Shown: positions 36,569-45,957, counted from the stretch's first letter. The stretch is DNA of 64,000 bases from Candidatus Thermochlorobacteriaceae bacterium (GCA_029263855.1 JAJUFC010000011.1:62001-126000); one strand, 5' to 3'. Notes: generated by a model from the letters alone, not told the origin. A program made the numbers and translations.

Positions 36569-37595
36569 TGTCTGCGTCGACTTTCTTTGCATAAAGTTTT
36601 CCGAGTTGCAGATAGGCGAAGCATAACGAATGTTTGGCTTCGATGAGTTCGAGCAAGGCGATGGATTGCTGAAAACACGATTCGGCTTGTTCGGGCTCGC
36701 CTAATTGAGCCAATGCGTTTCCGAGATTCGTAAAGGCTTCGGCGACGAGTTTTTTGTCGCCAATTTCCTTTGCCAAACGAATGGATTGCTCGCTGAGGGT
36801 TTTGGCTTTTTCGTAATTCCCTTTCGCGCAATGCGCGTCGCTTAGGTTGTTGAGCAAGAGCGAGATGTTTGATTTGTTTTCTTGCCCTTTGAGCAGGTCG
36901 AAGCAGGCTTCGTAAGCCGAAAGCGCTTGGTCGCACGCTCCCGCGTTGTGATATGCGCGACCGATGTTGTTGAGCGCGTTGAACTTGCGTTCCTCGTCGC
37001 CCAACTCTTCCGAGAGTTTCAAACTTTCGCGATAATGTTTGAGGGCTTCGGGATAATCTGACAAAGATTGATAGACGTTGCCAAGATTGTTAAAAGAATC
37101 AGCGATGCCCGCTTTCAAGTCGAGCTCTTGGCGCAAGCGCAGGCTTTCTTGATGGGCTTTGAGCGCCGACGCGAAATCAGCAAGCGTTTGATAAACGTTG
37201 CCGAGATTGTTATAGCATGACGCCTGCCCTCGTTTGTCGCCAAGTTCTTGTCGCAGTTTGAGACTTTGCTCGTAGTAGTCTTGCGCTTCGATGAAGTCGG
37301 CGAGCGCGTAGCGCGCGTTGCCAAGATTGTTGAGCGCGGTCGCCAATCGCTCCCGATTGCCCAAGCGTTCAAAGAGGTTTTTGGCTTCGTTCAAACGCTC
37401 GATGGCAAGTTTGTTTTCGTTCAACCGTAGCAAGCAAATCGCAAGCACGTTGAGCGCGTTGGCGCGCTCCTCGAGTTGCGTTTCTCCCGCAAGGCGCAAG
37501 GCTTGTTCAGCAAAACGCTTCGCTCGTTCTGGATTGGTTTCGCAAAGGGAGCGCGCTTGACGCAAGTATCTCTCGATTTCTTTTCTATCTTGCAC
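36534..37595 (-). CDS. TPR-repeat protein
   Basis: A 353-residue protein with about seven TPR units. Several are nearly identical in their core (ALNNLGNARYALADF, YNNLGNVYQTLADF, FNNLGNVYQSLSDY). The start is GTG at 37595, as no ATG lies further upstream in frame. No signal peptide. It is divergent from the T9SS propeller gene, with a 46-base gap. A role as a protein-protein scaffold is the only safe claim. Confidence 0.82.
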   Translation of the reverse strand: MQDRKEIERYLRQARSLCETNPERAKRFAEQALRLAGETQLEERANALNVLAICLLRLNENKLAIERLNEAKNLFERLGNRERLATALNNLGNARYALADFIEAQDYYEQSLKLRQELGDKRGQASCYNNLGNVYQTLADFASALKAHQESLRLRQELDLKAGIADSFNNLGNVYQSLSDYPEALKHYRESLKLSEELGDEERKFNALNNIGRAYHNAGACDQALSAYEACFDLLKGQENKSNISLLLNNLSDAHCAKGNYEKAKTLSEQSIRLAKEIGDKKLVAEAFTNLGNALAQLGEPEQAESCFQQSIALLELIEAKHSLCFAYLQLGKLYAKKVDADNDQTPRLAPND

Positions 37596-37641
37596 GGTTT
37601 TTTAACGGTTCAACGCCATTCAAGGTCAAAATACGCCGAAA

Positions 37642-40293
37642 ATGAAGAAAGTCGTTTTTTCTCTTTTGTTTCTGCTCTTTGCCGTCGCTCTTATTGGCGT
37701 TTGGCTTCGTCAACGCTCATCGCTTCCCGACGAATATGCCGAGCGCATCGCCCGCAAGGCGAACAAAAAGCCTGACCTCGTCAATGGCTTCGCGGGTTCA
37801 GCGTTTGAGTGGTGGTATGGTCAAAGAGCGTATCCGAATGAACTCATCGATTACAAAAAGTTCGAAGCCGCCTATCAATACAGCAAGAGCGAGTTGATGG
37901 CGCTTCGCTCGACCGATACGAGCCTTTGGCGCAGTTTAGGACCGAACAATGTCGGCGGACGCACACGCGCCATTGCCATTCACCCGCTTCACCCCGACAC
38001 GATGTGGATTGGCGCGGCATCGGGCGGCTTGTGGAAAACCACAACGGCAGGCGCGGGCGCAAACGCTTGGCAATATGTTGAAACGGGCTTTCCTGCTGTC
38101 TCCGTCAGCGCGATTGCGATTGACACAACGAATCCCGATGTGATGTATATCGGCACGGGCGAATTTCGCCGATACAATCAGCCCGGAATGGTCGGCACGC
38201 CCGGCGCCAGAGCCACTTACGGCATCGGCATTTTGAAAACCACCGACGGCGGCAACACTTGGGCGCAAACAGGCTTGAATTGGAATCTCGAAGACTACAA
38301 AGCGATTCAACGCATCGTCATCAATCCGCGAAACTCGCAAACGCTTTACGCGGCGACAAGCGACGGGGTCTATAAAACCAACGACGGCGGCGCGACGTGG
38401 TCGCTTTCGCTCAACGTGCCTGCGGCGATGGACATCGTCATCAACCCAATCGATACCGCCACGCTGTATGCGTCGTGCGGACAACTCAACACCGCGCCGA
38501 ATCCCGGACTTTACAAGACCACCGACGCAGGCGCAAGTTGGACGCGCCTTTCGGGCGGCTTGCCAACGTCGAACTTCGGTCGCACGGCACTTGCGCTCCA
38601 CGCCACGCCTGCTCTTTCAGGCTATGCCGAAGTCGTTTATGCTGGCATCGGCAATGCGCAATCGCGCGGCGTGCATGGCGTTTATCGCACCACGAATGGC
38701 GGACAAACTTGGACGCTTCAATCCTCAACCCAATACGCCTCGTCGCAATCTTGGTATAACAACGCCATTGCCATTCACCCCGAAAATCCAAACACGGTTT
38801 TCGTCAGCGGCTTGGATTTTTACAAATCCACCGAAGGCGGCGCGAACCTCGTGCGAAAGTCCGAGTGGTATGCTTACTTTCAAGGCGTGATTGAACCCGG
38901 CGGCGAAGAAGGTTCGCCCACCTACGCTCACGCCGACCATCACGCGATTGCCTTTCACCCGTTCAACCCGAACCGAATGTTTCTTGCCACCGACGGCGGC
39001 ATTTTTGAAACCACCGATGGCGGCGAAACATTCAGAGGACGCAACGGCGGCTATCAAACCACGCAAATCTACAACGGCTTTGCCACTTCCCTTTCCGATT
39101 CCAACCTTGCTTACGCAGGCTTGCAAGACAACGGCACGCTCAAATACGAAGGCTCAAAAGCATGGAACAAAGTCTACGGCGGCGACGGCGGCTGGTGCGC
39201 CATTAACGCTCAAAACAATCAAATCGCGTTTGGCGAGTATGTTTATCTCGACATCAAAAAAACTACGAATGGCGGCGCAACTTGGGCGAGCGCAACCAAC
39301 GGCATTGAGGCAAATTCCAGCACCGCAAACTTTATCGCGCCGTTCATCATCTCGCCTTCAAACCCAAACATTCTTTACGCGGGCGCGACTAAAATTTTCA
39401 AAACCACCGATGGCGGCGCGAATTGGGTCGCCACAAACAGCAACCAAGCCATCAACGGCAATCGCATCTCCGCGATGGCAATCTCTTGGACAAGCCCCGA
39501 TAGCGTTTATGCCGCCACAGGCACATCAACGGCGACCACATCAAACGGACTGTGCGAGGTCTTTTTCTCCTCAAACGGCGGCGAGACTTGGGTTAATCGC
39601 ACCCAACAAGGAATGCCCGACCGCTACCCGACCGACCTTTATGTCGACCCACGCGATAGCAAAATCGCTTATCTCACGTATTCGGGCTACGGCAATCCGC
39701 ACATCTACAAAACCACCAACGCAGGCGCGACATGGCAAGACATTTCGAACAACCTGCCCGACATTCCCGTCCAATGCGTCGCGCTCGACGGCGATTTCCC
39801 CGATGACATCTACATCGGCACGGATTTGGGCGTTTATCGCAGTCTGAACGGCGGCGCGTGGGAACTTTGGGATTCAGGAATGCCGCCCGCGATGATTCTA
39901 GACTTGCAATTCTCCGCGCCGAATCGCGCGATGCGTGCCGCCACGTTTGGCAACGGCGTTTATGAGCGCAAATTGCGACCGATTGGTCAAGTTTCCGCGC
40001 CGATTCCGACGCTTTCTAAAATCGTTGATTTCAAATTGGAGCAGAACTACCCCAACCCGTTCAATCCAACGACGACCATTCGCTATTCGATTCCGAAGGC
40101 AAGCGACGTGCGGTTAGAACTCTTCGACGCGCTGGGGCGCAAAATCGCAACGCTCGTCAATGAACGCCAATCTGCAGGCGCGCATGCTTACGCGCTGAAC
40201 GCGGCGCGCTTCTCGCTTTCGTCAGGCGCTTACTTTTACCGATTGCAAGTCGGCAGTCAGGCGGAAACAAAAAAAATGATTTTGGTGAAGTAG
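37642..40293 (+). CDS. Secreted beta-propeller (sortilin/BNR-type) protein with T9SS sorting domain
   Basis: An 883-residue secreted protein. It begins with a signal or anchor helix (MKKVVFSLLFLLFAVALIGV). Residues about 90-770 hold around twelve repeats of the type KTTDGGxTW, the Asp-box/BNR motif of sialidase- and sortilin-like propellers, enough for two propellers. The C-terminal 85 residues are a type A T9SS sorting domain (NYPNPFNPTTTIRYSIP ... LSSGAYFYRLQ). It should be exported across the outer membrane and released or attached to the surface. Whether it has glycosidase activity is unknown. Confidence 0.9.
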   Translation: MKKVVFSLLFLLFAVALIGVWLRQRSSLPDEYAERIARKANKKPDLVNGFAGSAFEWWYGQRAYPNELIDYKKFEAAYQYSKSELMALRSTDTSLWRSLGPNNVGGRTRAIAIHPLHPDTMWIGAASGGLWKTTTAGAGANAWQYVETGFPAVSVSAIAIDTTNPDVMYIGTGEFRRYNQPGMVGTPGARATYGIGILKTTDGGNTWAQTGLNWNLEDYKAIQRIVINPRNSQTLYAATSDGVYKTNDGGATWSLSLNVPAAMDIVINPIDTATLYASCGQLNTAPNPGLYKTTDAGASWTRLSGGLPTSNFGRTALALHATPALSGYAEVVYAGIGNAQSRGVHGVYRTTNGGQTWTLQSSTQYASSQSWYNNAIAIHPENPNTVFVSGLDFYKSTEGGANLVRKSEWYAYFQGVIEPGGEEGSPTYAHADHHAIAFHPFNPNRMFLATDGGIFETTDGGETFRGRNGGYQTTQIYNGFATSLSDSNLAYAGLQDNGTLKYEGSKAWNKVYGGDGGWCAINAQNNQIAFGEYVYLDIKKTTNGGATWASATNGIEANSSTANFIAPFIISPSNPNILYAGATKIFKTTDGGANWVATNSNQAINGNRISAMAISWTSPDSVYAATGTSTATTSNGLCEVFFSSNGGETWVNRTQQGMPDRYPTDLYVDPRDSKIAYLTYSGYGNPHIYKTTNAGATWQDISNNLPDIPVQCVALDGDFPDDIYIGTDLGVYRSLNGGAWELWDSGMPPAMILDLQFSAPNRAMRAATFGNGVYERKLRPIGQVSAPIPTLSKIVDFKLEQNYPNPFNPTTTIRYSIPKASDVRLELFDALGRKIATLVNERQSAGAHAYALNAARFSLSSGAYFYRLQVGSQAETKKMILVK

Positions 40294-40338
40294 TCGCATG
40301 GAGGTTGAGAGTTATAGCAATGAAATTTCTTATGTTCG

Positions 40339-40731
40339 TTATGTTTGAAGTCGCGCCAGCATCTCTTTGACTTTTGATTCAATCAAATCGCGCACTTTGC
40401 GGAACTCCTCTGGCTCTAAATGCTTCGGGTCGGGAATCGCCCAATCTTCGCGGATTTTGGCGCGCACAAACGGACATTCATCGCCGCAGCCCATCGTTGC
40501 CACGAAATCATATTCCACATTGGGAATTTCGTCGAGCGATTTTGACGAGTGCGTCGTGAGGTCGTAGCCGAGTTCCTTCATCGCTTCAATGGCTTTCGGA
40601 TTGACTTTGCCCGACGGACGCGACCCTGCGCTATACGCTTCCACCTTTCCATTGCCGTGCATTTTCGCAAAGGCTTGCGCCATCTGACTGCGGTTGGAAT
40701 TTTCCACGCAAACAAACAGAACTTTTTTCAT
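40339..40731 (-). CDS. arsC: Arsenate reductase, thioredoxin-coupled (low-MW phosphatase type)
   Basis: A 130-residue protein that reduces arsenate to arsenite. The N-terminal P-loop is C8-V-E-N-S-N-R-S, and the redox relay cysteines are C82 and C86 (MGCGDECPF), followed by the family's 'DWAIPDP'. The start is ATG 40731; the upstream TTG at 40752 is less likely. It ends the arsenic island on the minus strand, 91 bases after the Rpn-type gene. Confidence 0.92.
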   Translation of the reverse strand: MKKVLFVCVENSNRSQMAQAFAKMHGNGKVEAYSAGSRPSGKVNPKAIEAMKELGYDLTTHSSKSLDEIPNVEYDFVATMGCGDECPFVRAKIREDWAIPDPKHLEPEEFRKVRDLIESKVKEMLARLQT

Positions 40732-40822
40732 TTTGTTAGGTCGTTTTGACAAGTTGAGTTAGCCGAATGAACAAACGCTACAAACTGCCGCCATCTTGTC
40801 TTCTGGCGCAAACTCGTCTCGG

Positions 40823-41644
40823 CTAACCGTTTGCTTTGGGAACGCTTTGCACATCGGCAGGCGCGAGATTAAGCCTCTCGGCAATTTTCTCGTCTGACAA
40901 CCCCAACTCGCGCAAGAGCGGAATCATCGCGAGTTTCGCGCCGCGCTCGCCTTCTTGCCTGCCTTTCGCTTCACCCTCTTGCCTACCTTTCGCTTCGCCT
41001 TCCTGCCTGCCTTCAACTTTGCCTTCCTCGAAGGCTTCCCGGTAAAATGCCGTATCTTTGAGCAGTTCTTCTTGAATCTTCAACATTTCCCTTATCTCCT
41101 TTCGCGTTAAAGTTCGGAACTTGTAAGTCAAAATTTGTTCAATCAAATCCAACTCCGCTTTGTTCGCCCTCGATGCCATCTTGCGCGCCGCTTCGCCCGC
41201 CGTCCGTTCTGGCTCCACGAGCAATTTGAACAACCCCGTCGCTACTTTTTCCGATTCGGGAAGTTCGTCCAAATATACTCGCTTGACGCGCGGGAGTTCA
41301 AGCAAGTCGTCGAAGCCTTCCAAGTTTTTTTGCTCCACATTTCTTGACGGATACAACGCGATGGCGTTCCATTTCTTCGCAGGGTATTGTTTCAAAAACA
41401 AGAAAATTTCGGCGAAGAAGCGCGCATAGAAAGTCTCGTCAGGCTGAAACTGCGCCTCAATGAAGTAGATGAAGTCATCATCGGATTTTGGAACAAACAC
41501 GCCATCGATGCGAAAGGCGGTTTCTTTGAGCTCGACAGATTTGAATTCGTAGCGCGAGGCATCGTCAGGGTTTCTTCCAATCAGAGCGAAGAATCCTTGC
41601 GGCGCGAGTTGCAAGAGCAGATAAACGAGTTTGTCGGTTCGCAT
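40823..41644 (-). CDS. Rpn/DUF2887-family predicted PD-(D/E)XK nuclease
   Basis: A 273-residue protein with the pattern of the recombination-promoting nuclease/putative transposase family: MRTDKLVYLLLQ at the start, 'RIDGVFVPKSDDDFIYFIEAQFQPD' for the nuclease core, and the C-terminal (G..EG..EG) Gln/Glu/Gly repeat common in this family. The frame is open to 41758, but the ATG at 41644 starts at the family position. It sits between arsC and acr3, where it does not belong functionally. It may be a passenger gene. The repeat is described separately. Confidence 0.8.
   Translation of the reverse strand: MRTDKLVYLLLQLAPQGFFALIGRNPDDASRYEFKSVELKETAFRIDGVFVPKSDDDFIYFIEAQFQPDETFYARFFAEIFLFLKQYPAKKWNAIALYPSRNVEQKNLEGFDDLLELPRVKRVYLDELPESEKVATGLFKLLVEPERTAGEAARKMASRANKAELDLIEQILTYKFRTLTRKEIREMLKIQEELLKDTAFYREAFEEGKVEGRQEGEAKGRQEGEAKGRQEGERGAKLAMIPLLRELGLSDEKIAERLNLAPADVQSVPKANG
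40951..41022 (-). repeat. Three in-frame 24-bp tandem repeats in the Rpn-type gene
   Basis: Three imperfect 24-base units (40951-40974, 40975-40998 and 40999-41022) encode the 8-residue unit EGEAKGRQ with variants. Length changes in steps of 24 bases would keep the frame. Confidence 0.8.
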
Positions 41645-41741
41645 TGATTTTTTGCAACGCTTAAAAAGGTTAATGGCAAACGCCTTTTGGGTTTGCGTTT
41701 CGCTCTGCTTGACGTTCAAATCCGCGAGCAAGCAAAATGCT

Positions 41742-42815
41742 TTATTTGTTCGCGCCACCTATCGTTGGTTGTGGTTCAAAAAATTTTTTCTGCGCCCAAA
41801 GCGAGACATAAACGAGCGCAACGAGCACAGGGACTTCAATCAGCGGTCCGACCGTCGCCGCCAACGCTTCGCCCGATGTGATGCCAAACGTGCCAATCGC
41901 AACGGCAATCGCCAGTTCAAAATTGTTGCCGCTCGCCGTAAAGGCAATCGCGGCACTCTCTTCGTAAGTGTGCTTTGTTCGATACGCCAGCCACAGCGAG
42001 AGGCTGAACATCAAAACGAAATAAAGTGTAAGTGGCACTGCGATTTTAAGAACTGAGAGCGGTTTTTCAAGCATCTTTTCGCCTTGCATCGCAAAGATGA
42101 GCACAATCGTGTAGAGCAATCCGATAAGTGCCGTTGGCGAAATGCGCGGCAGAAATTTTGTTTCATACCATTCATCGCCACGCCACTTTGAAAGCACGGT
42201 GCGCGAAAGAAATCCCAGCGCAAAAGGAATCCCAAGAAAAATCAAGACGCTTCGCGCAATTTCCCAAATGGTGATATTCACGACCGCACTTTCAAGCCCG
42301 AACCATGTGGGCATGAGCGTGATGAAAAACCATCCGTAAATGGAATACGTAAAAATCTGAAATAGCGAATTGAGCGCCACAAGAATTGCCCCCACTTCCG
42401 CACTGCCACACGCGAGCGTATTCCAAATCAGCACCATTGCGATGCAACGCGCCAAGCCCACTAAAATCAAGCCGTTTCGGAACTCATTTTCGTTTGGCAG
42501 AAATATCCATGCCAATGCCGTCATCAAAATCGGTCCGACAACCCAATTCAGAAGGAGCGAGACTTGAAAGAGTTTCCAATTGACAAAAAACTCGTGCAAC
42601 TTGCCATAGCGCACTTTGGCGAGCGGCGGATACATCATCACCAAGAGTCCAATAGCAATCGGTAACGAGACATTATCGAGTTTAATCGCGTCGAGCGTTT
42701 GGTCGAGATTTGGCACATAAAGCGACAAGAGTAAGCCAACGCCCATTGATAGCCCAATCCAAAGCGGCAAATATCGGTCGAGCGTTGAAAGCCGATTCAC
42801 AACGGAATTTGTCAT
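41742..42815 (-). CDS. acr3: Arsenite efflux transporter, ACR3 type
   Basis: A 357-residue membrane protein with ten helices. The conserved ACR3 cysteine is in 'LIWNTLACGSAEVGAILVALNSL', and the family motif 'FTASGNNFELAIAVAIGTFG' is present. It exports As(III) using the proton gradient. Its ATG overlaps the stop of the ArsI-like gene by four bases, which suggests coupled translation. Confidence 0.95.
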   Translation of the reverse strand: MTNSVVNRLSTLDRYLPLWIGLSMGVGLLLSLYVPNLDQTLDAIKLDNVSLPIAIGLLVMMYPPLAKVRYGKLHEFFVNWKLFQVSLLLNWVVGPILMTALAWIFLPNENEFRNGLILVGLARCIAMVLIWNTLACGSAEVGAILVALNSLFQIFTYSIYGWFFITLMPTWFGLESAVVNITIWEIARSVLIFLGIPFALGFLSRTVLSKWRGDEWYETKFLPRISPTALIGLLYTIVLIFAMQGEKMLEKPLSVLKIAVPLTLYFVLMFSLSLWLAYRTKHTYEESAAIAFTASGNNFELAIAVAIGTFGITSGEALAATVGPLIEVPVLVALVYVSLWAQKKFFEPQPTIGGANK

Positions 42816-43303
42816 TGGTTCAGAATAGGAATTGAAAGTTGAACAGGCATCGATTCAAGTCCATGCGCGCAGCACATGGCGTTTTCGCCCGACGCGCCAT
42901 CGCGAAATACGTCCGCATCAGAATGCACGGTAAAAACTTCCCAATCAATGCCTTCGGGCGATTTGACCCAAAACTTATCTTGAACAGCATAGCAACACGT
43001 TGTGCCCGTCTCTTCCAAAATGGCTTTGATGCCCTGCGCACTCAATCGCGCTTGAATGGCTTTGACTTCTTCAGTCGTTGCGACTTGAAAGCCTAAATGG
43101 CTCAACACTTGTTGCGTGTTTGGCACTTGCGCGCGCACTTCGTTGAGCGTAAAGTTCCACTTCGGATTTTCAAGCTCGAACTTTGCATATCCGGGTTTGA
43201 TTTTCTTCGGCTCCACGCCAAAAAACGCACGATAGAATTTCAAAGACGCTTCAAGGTTTGGGGTATAGATTGCGGTATGCGGAAAAAGAATTTGCGGCTG
43301 CAT
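42812..43303 (-). CDS. arsI: ArsI/CadI-family dioxygenase (VOC fold)
   Basis: A 163-residue protein of the glyoxalase/VOC fold. It matches ArsI, the iron-dependent C-As lyase that demethylates organoarsenicals, and CadI. The As-binding cysteine pair is C103-C104 (TTCCYAVQDKFWV), and H9, H69 and E122 are the likely iron ligands. A second CC pair (144-145) lies near the C-terminus. It is coupled to acr3 by an ATGA overlap. Whether it acts on methylarsenite or another metal is not decided by sequence alone. Confidence 0.85.
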   Translation of the reverse strand: MQPQILFPHTAIYTPNLEASLKFYRAFFGVEPKKIKPGYAKFELENPKWNFTLNEVRAQVPNTQQVLSHLGFQVATTEEVKAIQARLSAQGIKAILEETGTTCCYAVQDKFWVKSPEGIDWEVFTVHSDADVFRDGASGENAMCCAHGLESMPVQLSIPILNQ

Positions 43304-43377
43304 CTAAAACTTGGTTTAGTGTTATTTGAGACTTCGAAAGAATAGACGCAGAACCGCGCAAAAAGACGCAAACTTTT

Positions 43378-43944
43378 TTACGGTTCACACAAACACGGCT
43401 CGCACTTCGGCTCATAGCCCAGCACCGTGCCAAACTGATTTTGCTCAAACGAACAGCATTGCATATACAATTCTTTGAGCATTTTGCGTGCGCGTTGAAT
43501 GCGCGACTTTGCGCCTGAAAGCGAAAGATTCAAACGCCGTGCAATTTCTTCTTGCGGAAGATTTTCAAGGTCGGAAAGAATCAAGGCAGTTCGGTATGGT
43601 TCGGGCACTTGCGCTAAAAAGATATGCACCGAATCAGATAGCCGCTCGATAACGGATTCATCGACTTCTTCGGCAAAGTCGTTGCGACCTTCGTGCTCAC
43701 TCATATCGAGCGACTCGATTGGCTTTGTTTTGCGGTATTCGTCAGCAATCGCATTTCGCGCAATGCTGTAAATCCAACTTTCAAGTTTGGTGAGGTCTTT
43801 GACTGAACCGAGTTGCTCTTGCACTTTGAGAAAGACATCGTGCAAGAGGTCTTCGGCTTTGGTGTCGTCTTTTATCTTTTGCTTGATGAACGCCAGAAGC
43901 GGCGCGCGCAAAGCCTCATAGAGTTGTTCAATTTTCATCGTCAT
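43378..43944 (-). CDS. SigZ-like ECF sigma factor with cysteine-rich tail
   Basis: A 188-residue sigma-70 family protein. Region 2 is in residues about 10-75 (EDLLHDVFLKVQEQL, SWIYSIARNAIADEYR) and region 4 in about 108-160 (LENLPQEEIARRLNLSLSGAKSRIQRARK). The last 26 residues carry five cysteines: C163, C164, C181, C184 and C186. This tail is the mark of the SigZ-like group. Its ATG overlaps the end of the saccharopine-dehydrogenase-like gene. With no ArsR in the cluster, it may control the arsenic genes downstream. Confidence 0.85.
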   Translation of the reverse strand: MTMKIEQLYEALRAPLLAFIKQKIKDDTKAEDLLHDVFLKVQEQLGSVKDLTKLESWIYSIARNAIADEYRKTKPIESLDMSEHEGRNDFAEEVDESVIERLSDSVHIFLAQVPEPYRTALILSDLENLPQEEIARRLNLSLSGAKSRIQRARKMLKELYMQCCSFEQNQFGTVLGYEPKCEPCLCEP

Positions 43945-45055
43945 AAAAGTTCAGTTTTATATTTCTCTTTTTGAGCTCGCTCACGACAAACTCGAAGTTC
44001 TTTTTGTCTTCGCCGACAAATTCAGGCGGCGAAATGCCTTTGCGTTTGTATCTGCCCGAAAGCACCAGACGCGCAACTGCCGCACAACTAAAGCCTGTGG
44101 TGCGCGACATTGAACTTTGCCTTGCTTGATGGTCGGTTCGCTCGAGCAGTAGATAGCGCAATCGTCTCTTCTTGCCTTTTTGTGTGCCCTCGATTTCAAT
44201 GTTGAGTAAGGTTAATTCATCGTCGCCATCTTTGAGTTCCCATGTCTTAAAGAGAATTTGACTGGTGAAGTCTCTCGGTTTGATTTTGACCCCATGTATC
44301 GTGAGTTCTTCTTCGCTGAAAAATCCTGCCGCTTGAAGGAGTTTGATTTTTTCGCTGTGTCCAATGTAGCGCAAGGTTTTTTCTTTCATGTTGGGAATGT
44401 ACTTCATGGTGAAGAGTAGCGAGCGCAATCCATCGGTGTTGAAGGCTTCGAGCGAACCGATTTCGGGGAAGGTCAAAATTTCGGGTTCAGAAAGCGCGGG
44501 TTTGGTTACGATTTGTCCGTTTTCCATCAAGCGTGCGGGGCGCGTGTATTCTTCAATCACATCAATCGGCGAGAAGGGCGATTTGTATTCGAACGGATAA
44601 GTGCGCTCACTGGGCAAGCCGCCGACATAACAGACGAACGAGTGCACTTGCATTCTTTTGTTCCAATAGCCGAGAATGATGTTGCCAAGTCCGGGCGCGA
44701 TGCCGCAATCAACCACCGCCGTAACACGATGCCGTTTGGCAAGGTCATCGAGTTCAAAACAATTTTCGGCAAAAAAGGAAATATCGACGAGATTTTTTCC
44801 GGCTTCAATCACACTTCGCGCCGTTTGAAATCCTAAAAATCCGGGTACTGCGCCAATCACCAAATCAAATTTTTTTACGGCTTGTTTCAAGGCAACTTCG
44901 TCTTTGACATCAAGTTGAAGTTTGTGAATGGATTCTGGAAGTTTTGAGAGATTCTCAACGCTTAAATCGGCGGCAGTAACTTCACTGTCTTTTGAAAGGT
45001 CTTGCGCGATGGTTCTGCCGACCATGCCTGCACCCAACACGAGAATGTGTTTCAT
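43928..45055 (-). CDS. Saccharopine dehydrogenase-like NAD(P)-binding protein
   Basis: A 375-residue protein with an N-terminal Rossmann fold (MKHILVLGAGMVGRTIAQDL) and the Sacchrp_dh_C-type second domain ('DCGIAPGLGNIILGY', 'TYPFEYKSPFSPIDVIEEYTRPAR'). Members include saccharopine reductase, carboxyspermidine dehydrogenase and several unassigned enzymes, so the substrate is open. It is divergent from tpiA. It overlaps the sigma factor gene by 17 bases. Confidence 0.85.
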   Translation of the reverse strand: MKHILVLGAGMVGRTIAQDLSKDSEVTAADLSVENLSKLPESIHKLQLDVKDEVALKQAVKKFDLVIGAVPGFLGFQTARSVIEAGKNLVDISFFAENCFELDDLAKRHRVTAVVDCGIAPGLGNIILGYWNKRMQVHSFVCYVGGLPSERTYPFEYKSPFSPIDVIEEYTRPARLMENGQIVTKPALSEPEILTFPEIGSLEAFNTDGLRSLLFTMKYIPNMKEKTLRYIGHSEKIKLLQAAGFFSEEELTIHGVKIKPRDFTSQILFKTWELKDGDDELTLLNIEIEGTQKGKKRRLRYLLLERTDHQARQSSMSRTTGFSCAAVARLVLSGRYKRKGISPPEFVGEDKKNFEFVVSELKKRNIKLNFYDDEN

Positions 45056-45125
45056 AGATTTAATTTTTCTTCAATGCGGGACGTTGTATTTTGAAAAACT
45101 TTCAGCAATCTAACTCAATCTTCAC

Positions 45126-45884
45126 ATGCGAAAAAAATTCGTTGCCGGAAATTGGAAAATGAATAAAACCATCGCGGGTTCAATTACGCTTGCGTCTGAA
45201 CTGGTGAGAAAAATTGGCTCACACGAACCGCCCTGCACGGTTGCGATTGCACCGACCTTCATTGCGCTTGATTCCGTGCGCGAAGTCATCAAAAAATCAC
45301 CCATCAAACTTGCCGCGCAAAATTGCCACTTCGAAGACGACGGCGCATTCACGGGCGAAATTTCTGCCTCAATGCTCAAAGCCGTCGGCTGTGAATATGT
45401 CATTCTCGGACACTCGGAACGCCGACAATACTTCGGCGAAACGAATGAGATTATCAACAAGAAGGTGAAAAAAGTTTTATCCGAAGGTCTGTCGGTAATT
45501 TTATGTGTTGGCGAAACGCTCAATGAACGCGAAAGCGGCATCACGGAAAAAGTCGTTGAAGCGCAAGTTCGTGGCGCGTTGAACGGCATTTCAGAATCGC
45601 AAATGCAACATATCACCATTGCCTACGAGCCTGTTTGGGCGATTGGCACGGGCAAAACGGCTACGCCCGAACAAGCCGAAGCCGTGCATCTTTTCATTCG
45701 CAACTTGATTGGCTCGCTTTATTCTGACAGCGTTGCAGAGCGTCTTCTCATTCAATACGGCGGAAGTGTGAAAGGCTCAAATGCCAAAGAACTGTTTCAA
45801 ATGCCGAACATCGATGGCGCACTTGTTGGCGGCGCAAGTTTGAAGGTTGATGAGTTTTATCAAATTATACAGAGCACGATATAA
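45126..45884 (+). CDS. tpiA: Triosephosphate isomerase
   Basis: A 252-residue TIM barrel that interconverts DHAP and glyceraldehyde 3-phosphate. The substrate Lys is in AGNWKMN, the electrophilic His in LGHSERR, the catalytic Glu in [15 protein letters not shown], and the phosphate loop in YGGSVKG. All are intact. Confidence 0.97.
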   Translation: MRKKFVAGNWKMNKTIAGSITLASELVRKIGSHEPPCTVAIAPTFIALDSVREVIKKSPIKLAAQNCHFEDDGAFTGEISASMLKAVGCEYVILGHSERRQYFGETNEIINKKVKKVLSEGLSVILCVGETLNERESGITEKVVEAQVRGALNGISESQMQHITIAYEPVWAIGTGKTATPEQAEAVHLFIRNLIGSLYSDSVAERLLIQYGGSVKGSNAKELFQMPNIDGALVGGASLKVDEFYQIIQSTI

Positions 45885-45908
45885 TTTTTTTCGCAAGTGA
45901 GTTTGCAT

Positions 45909-45916
45909 TATATTCG
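45909..45916 (+). promoter_or_regulatory. Putative -7 promoter box (TATATTCG) of rpmB
   Basis: TATATTCG lies 41 bases before the L28 start and belongs to the TAnnTTCG set seen in this window. Confidence 0.3.
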
Positions 45917-45957
45917 CCGCTCAAAATTTTTGAAAACTTCCAACGCTTATTAGAACG

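Noticed and set aside
40951-41022. The repeat array as a possible CRISPR
   Set aside because: The 24-base units are contiguous, with no spacers, and lie in frame inside a gene.
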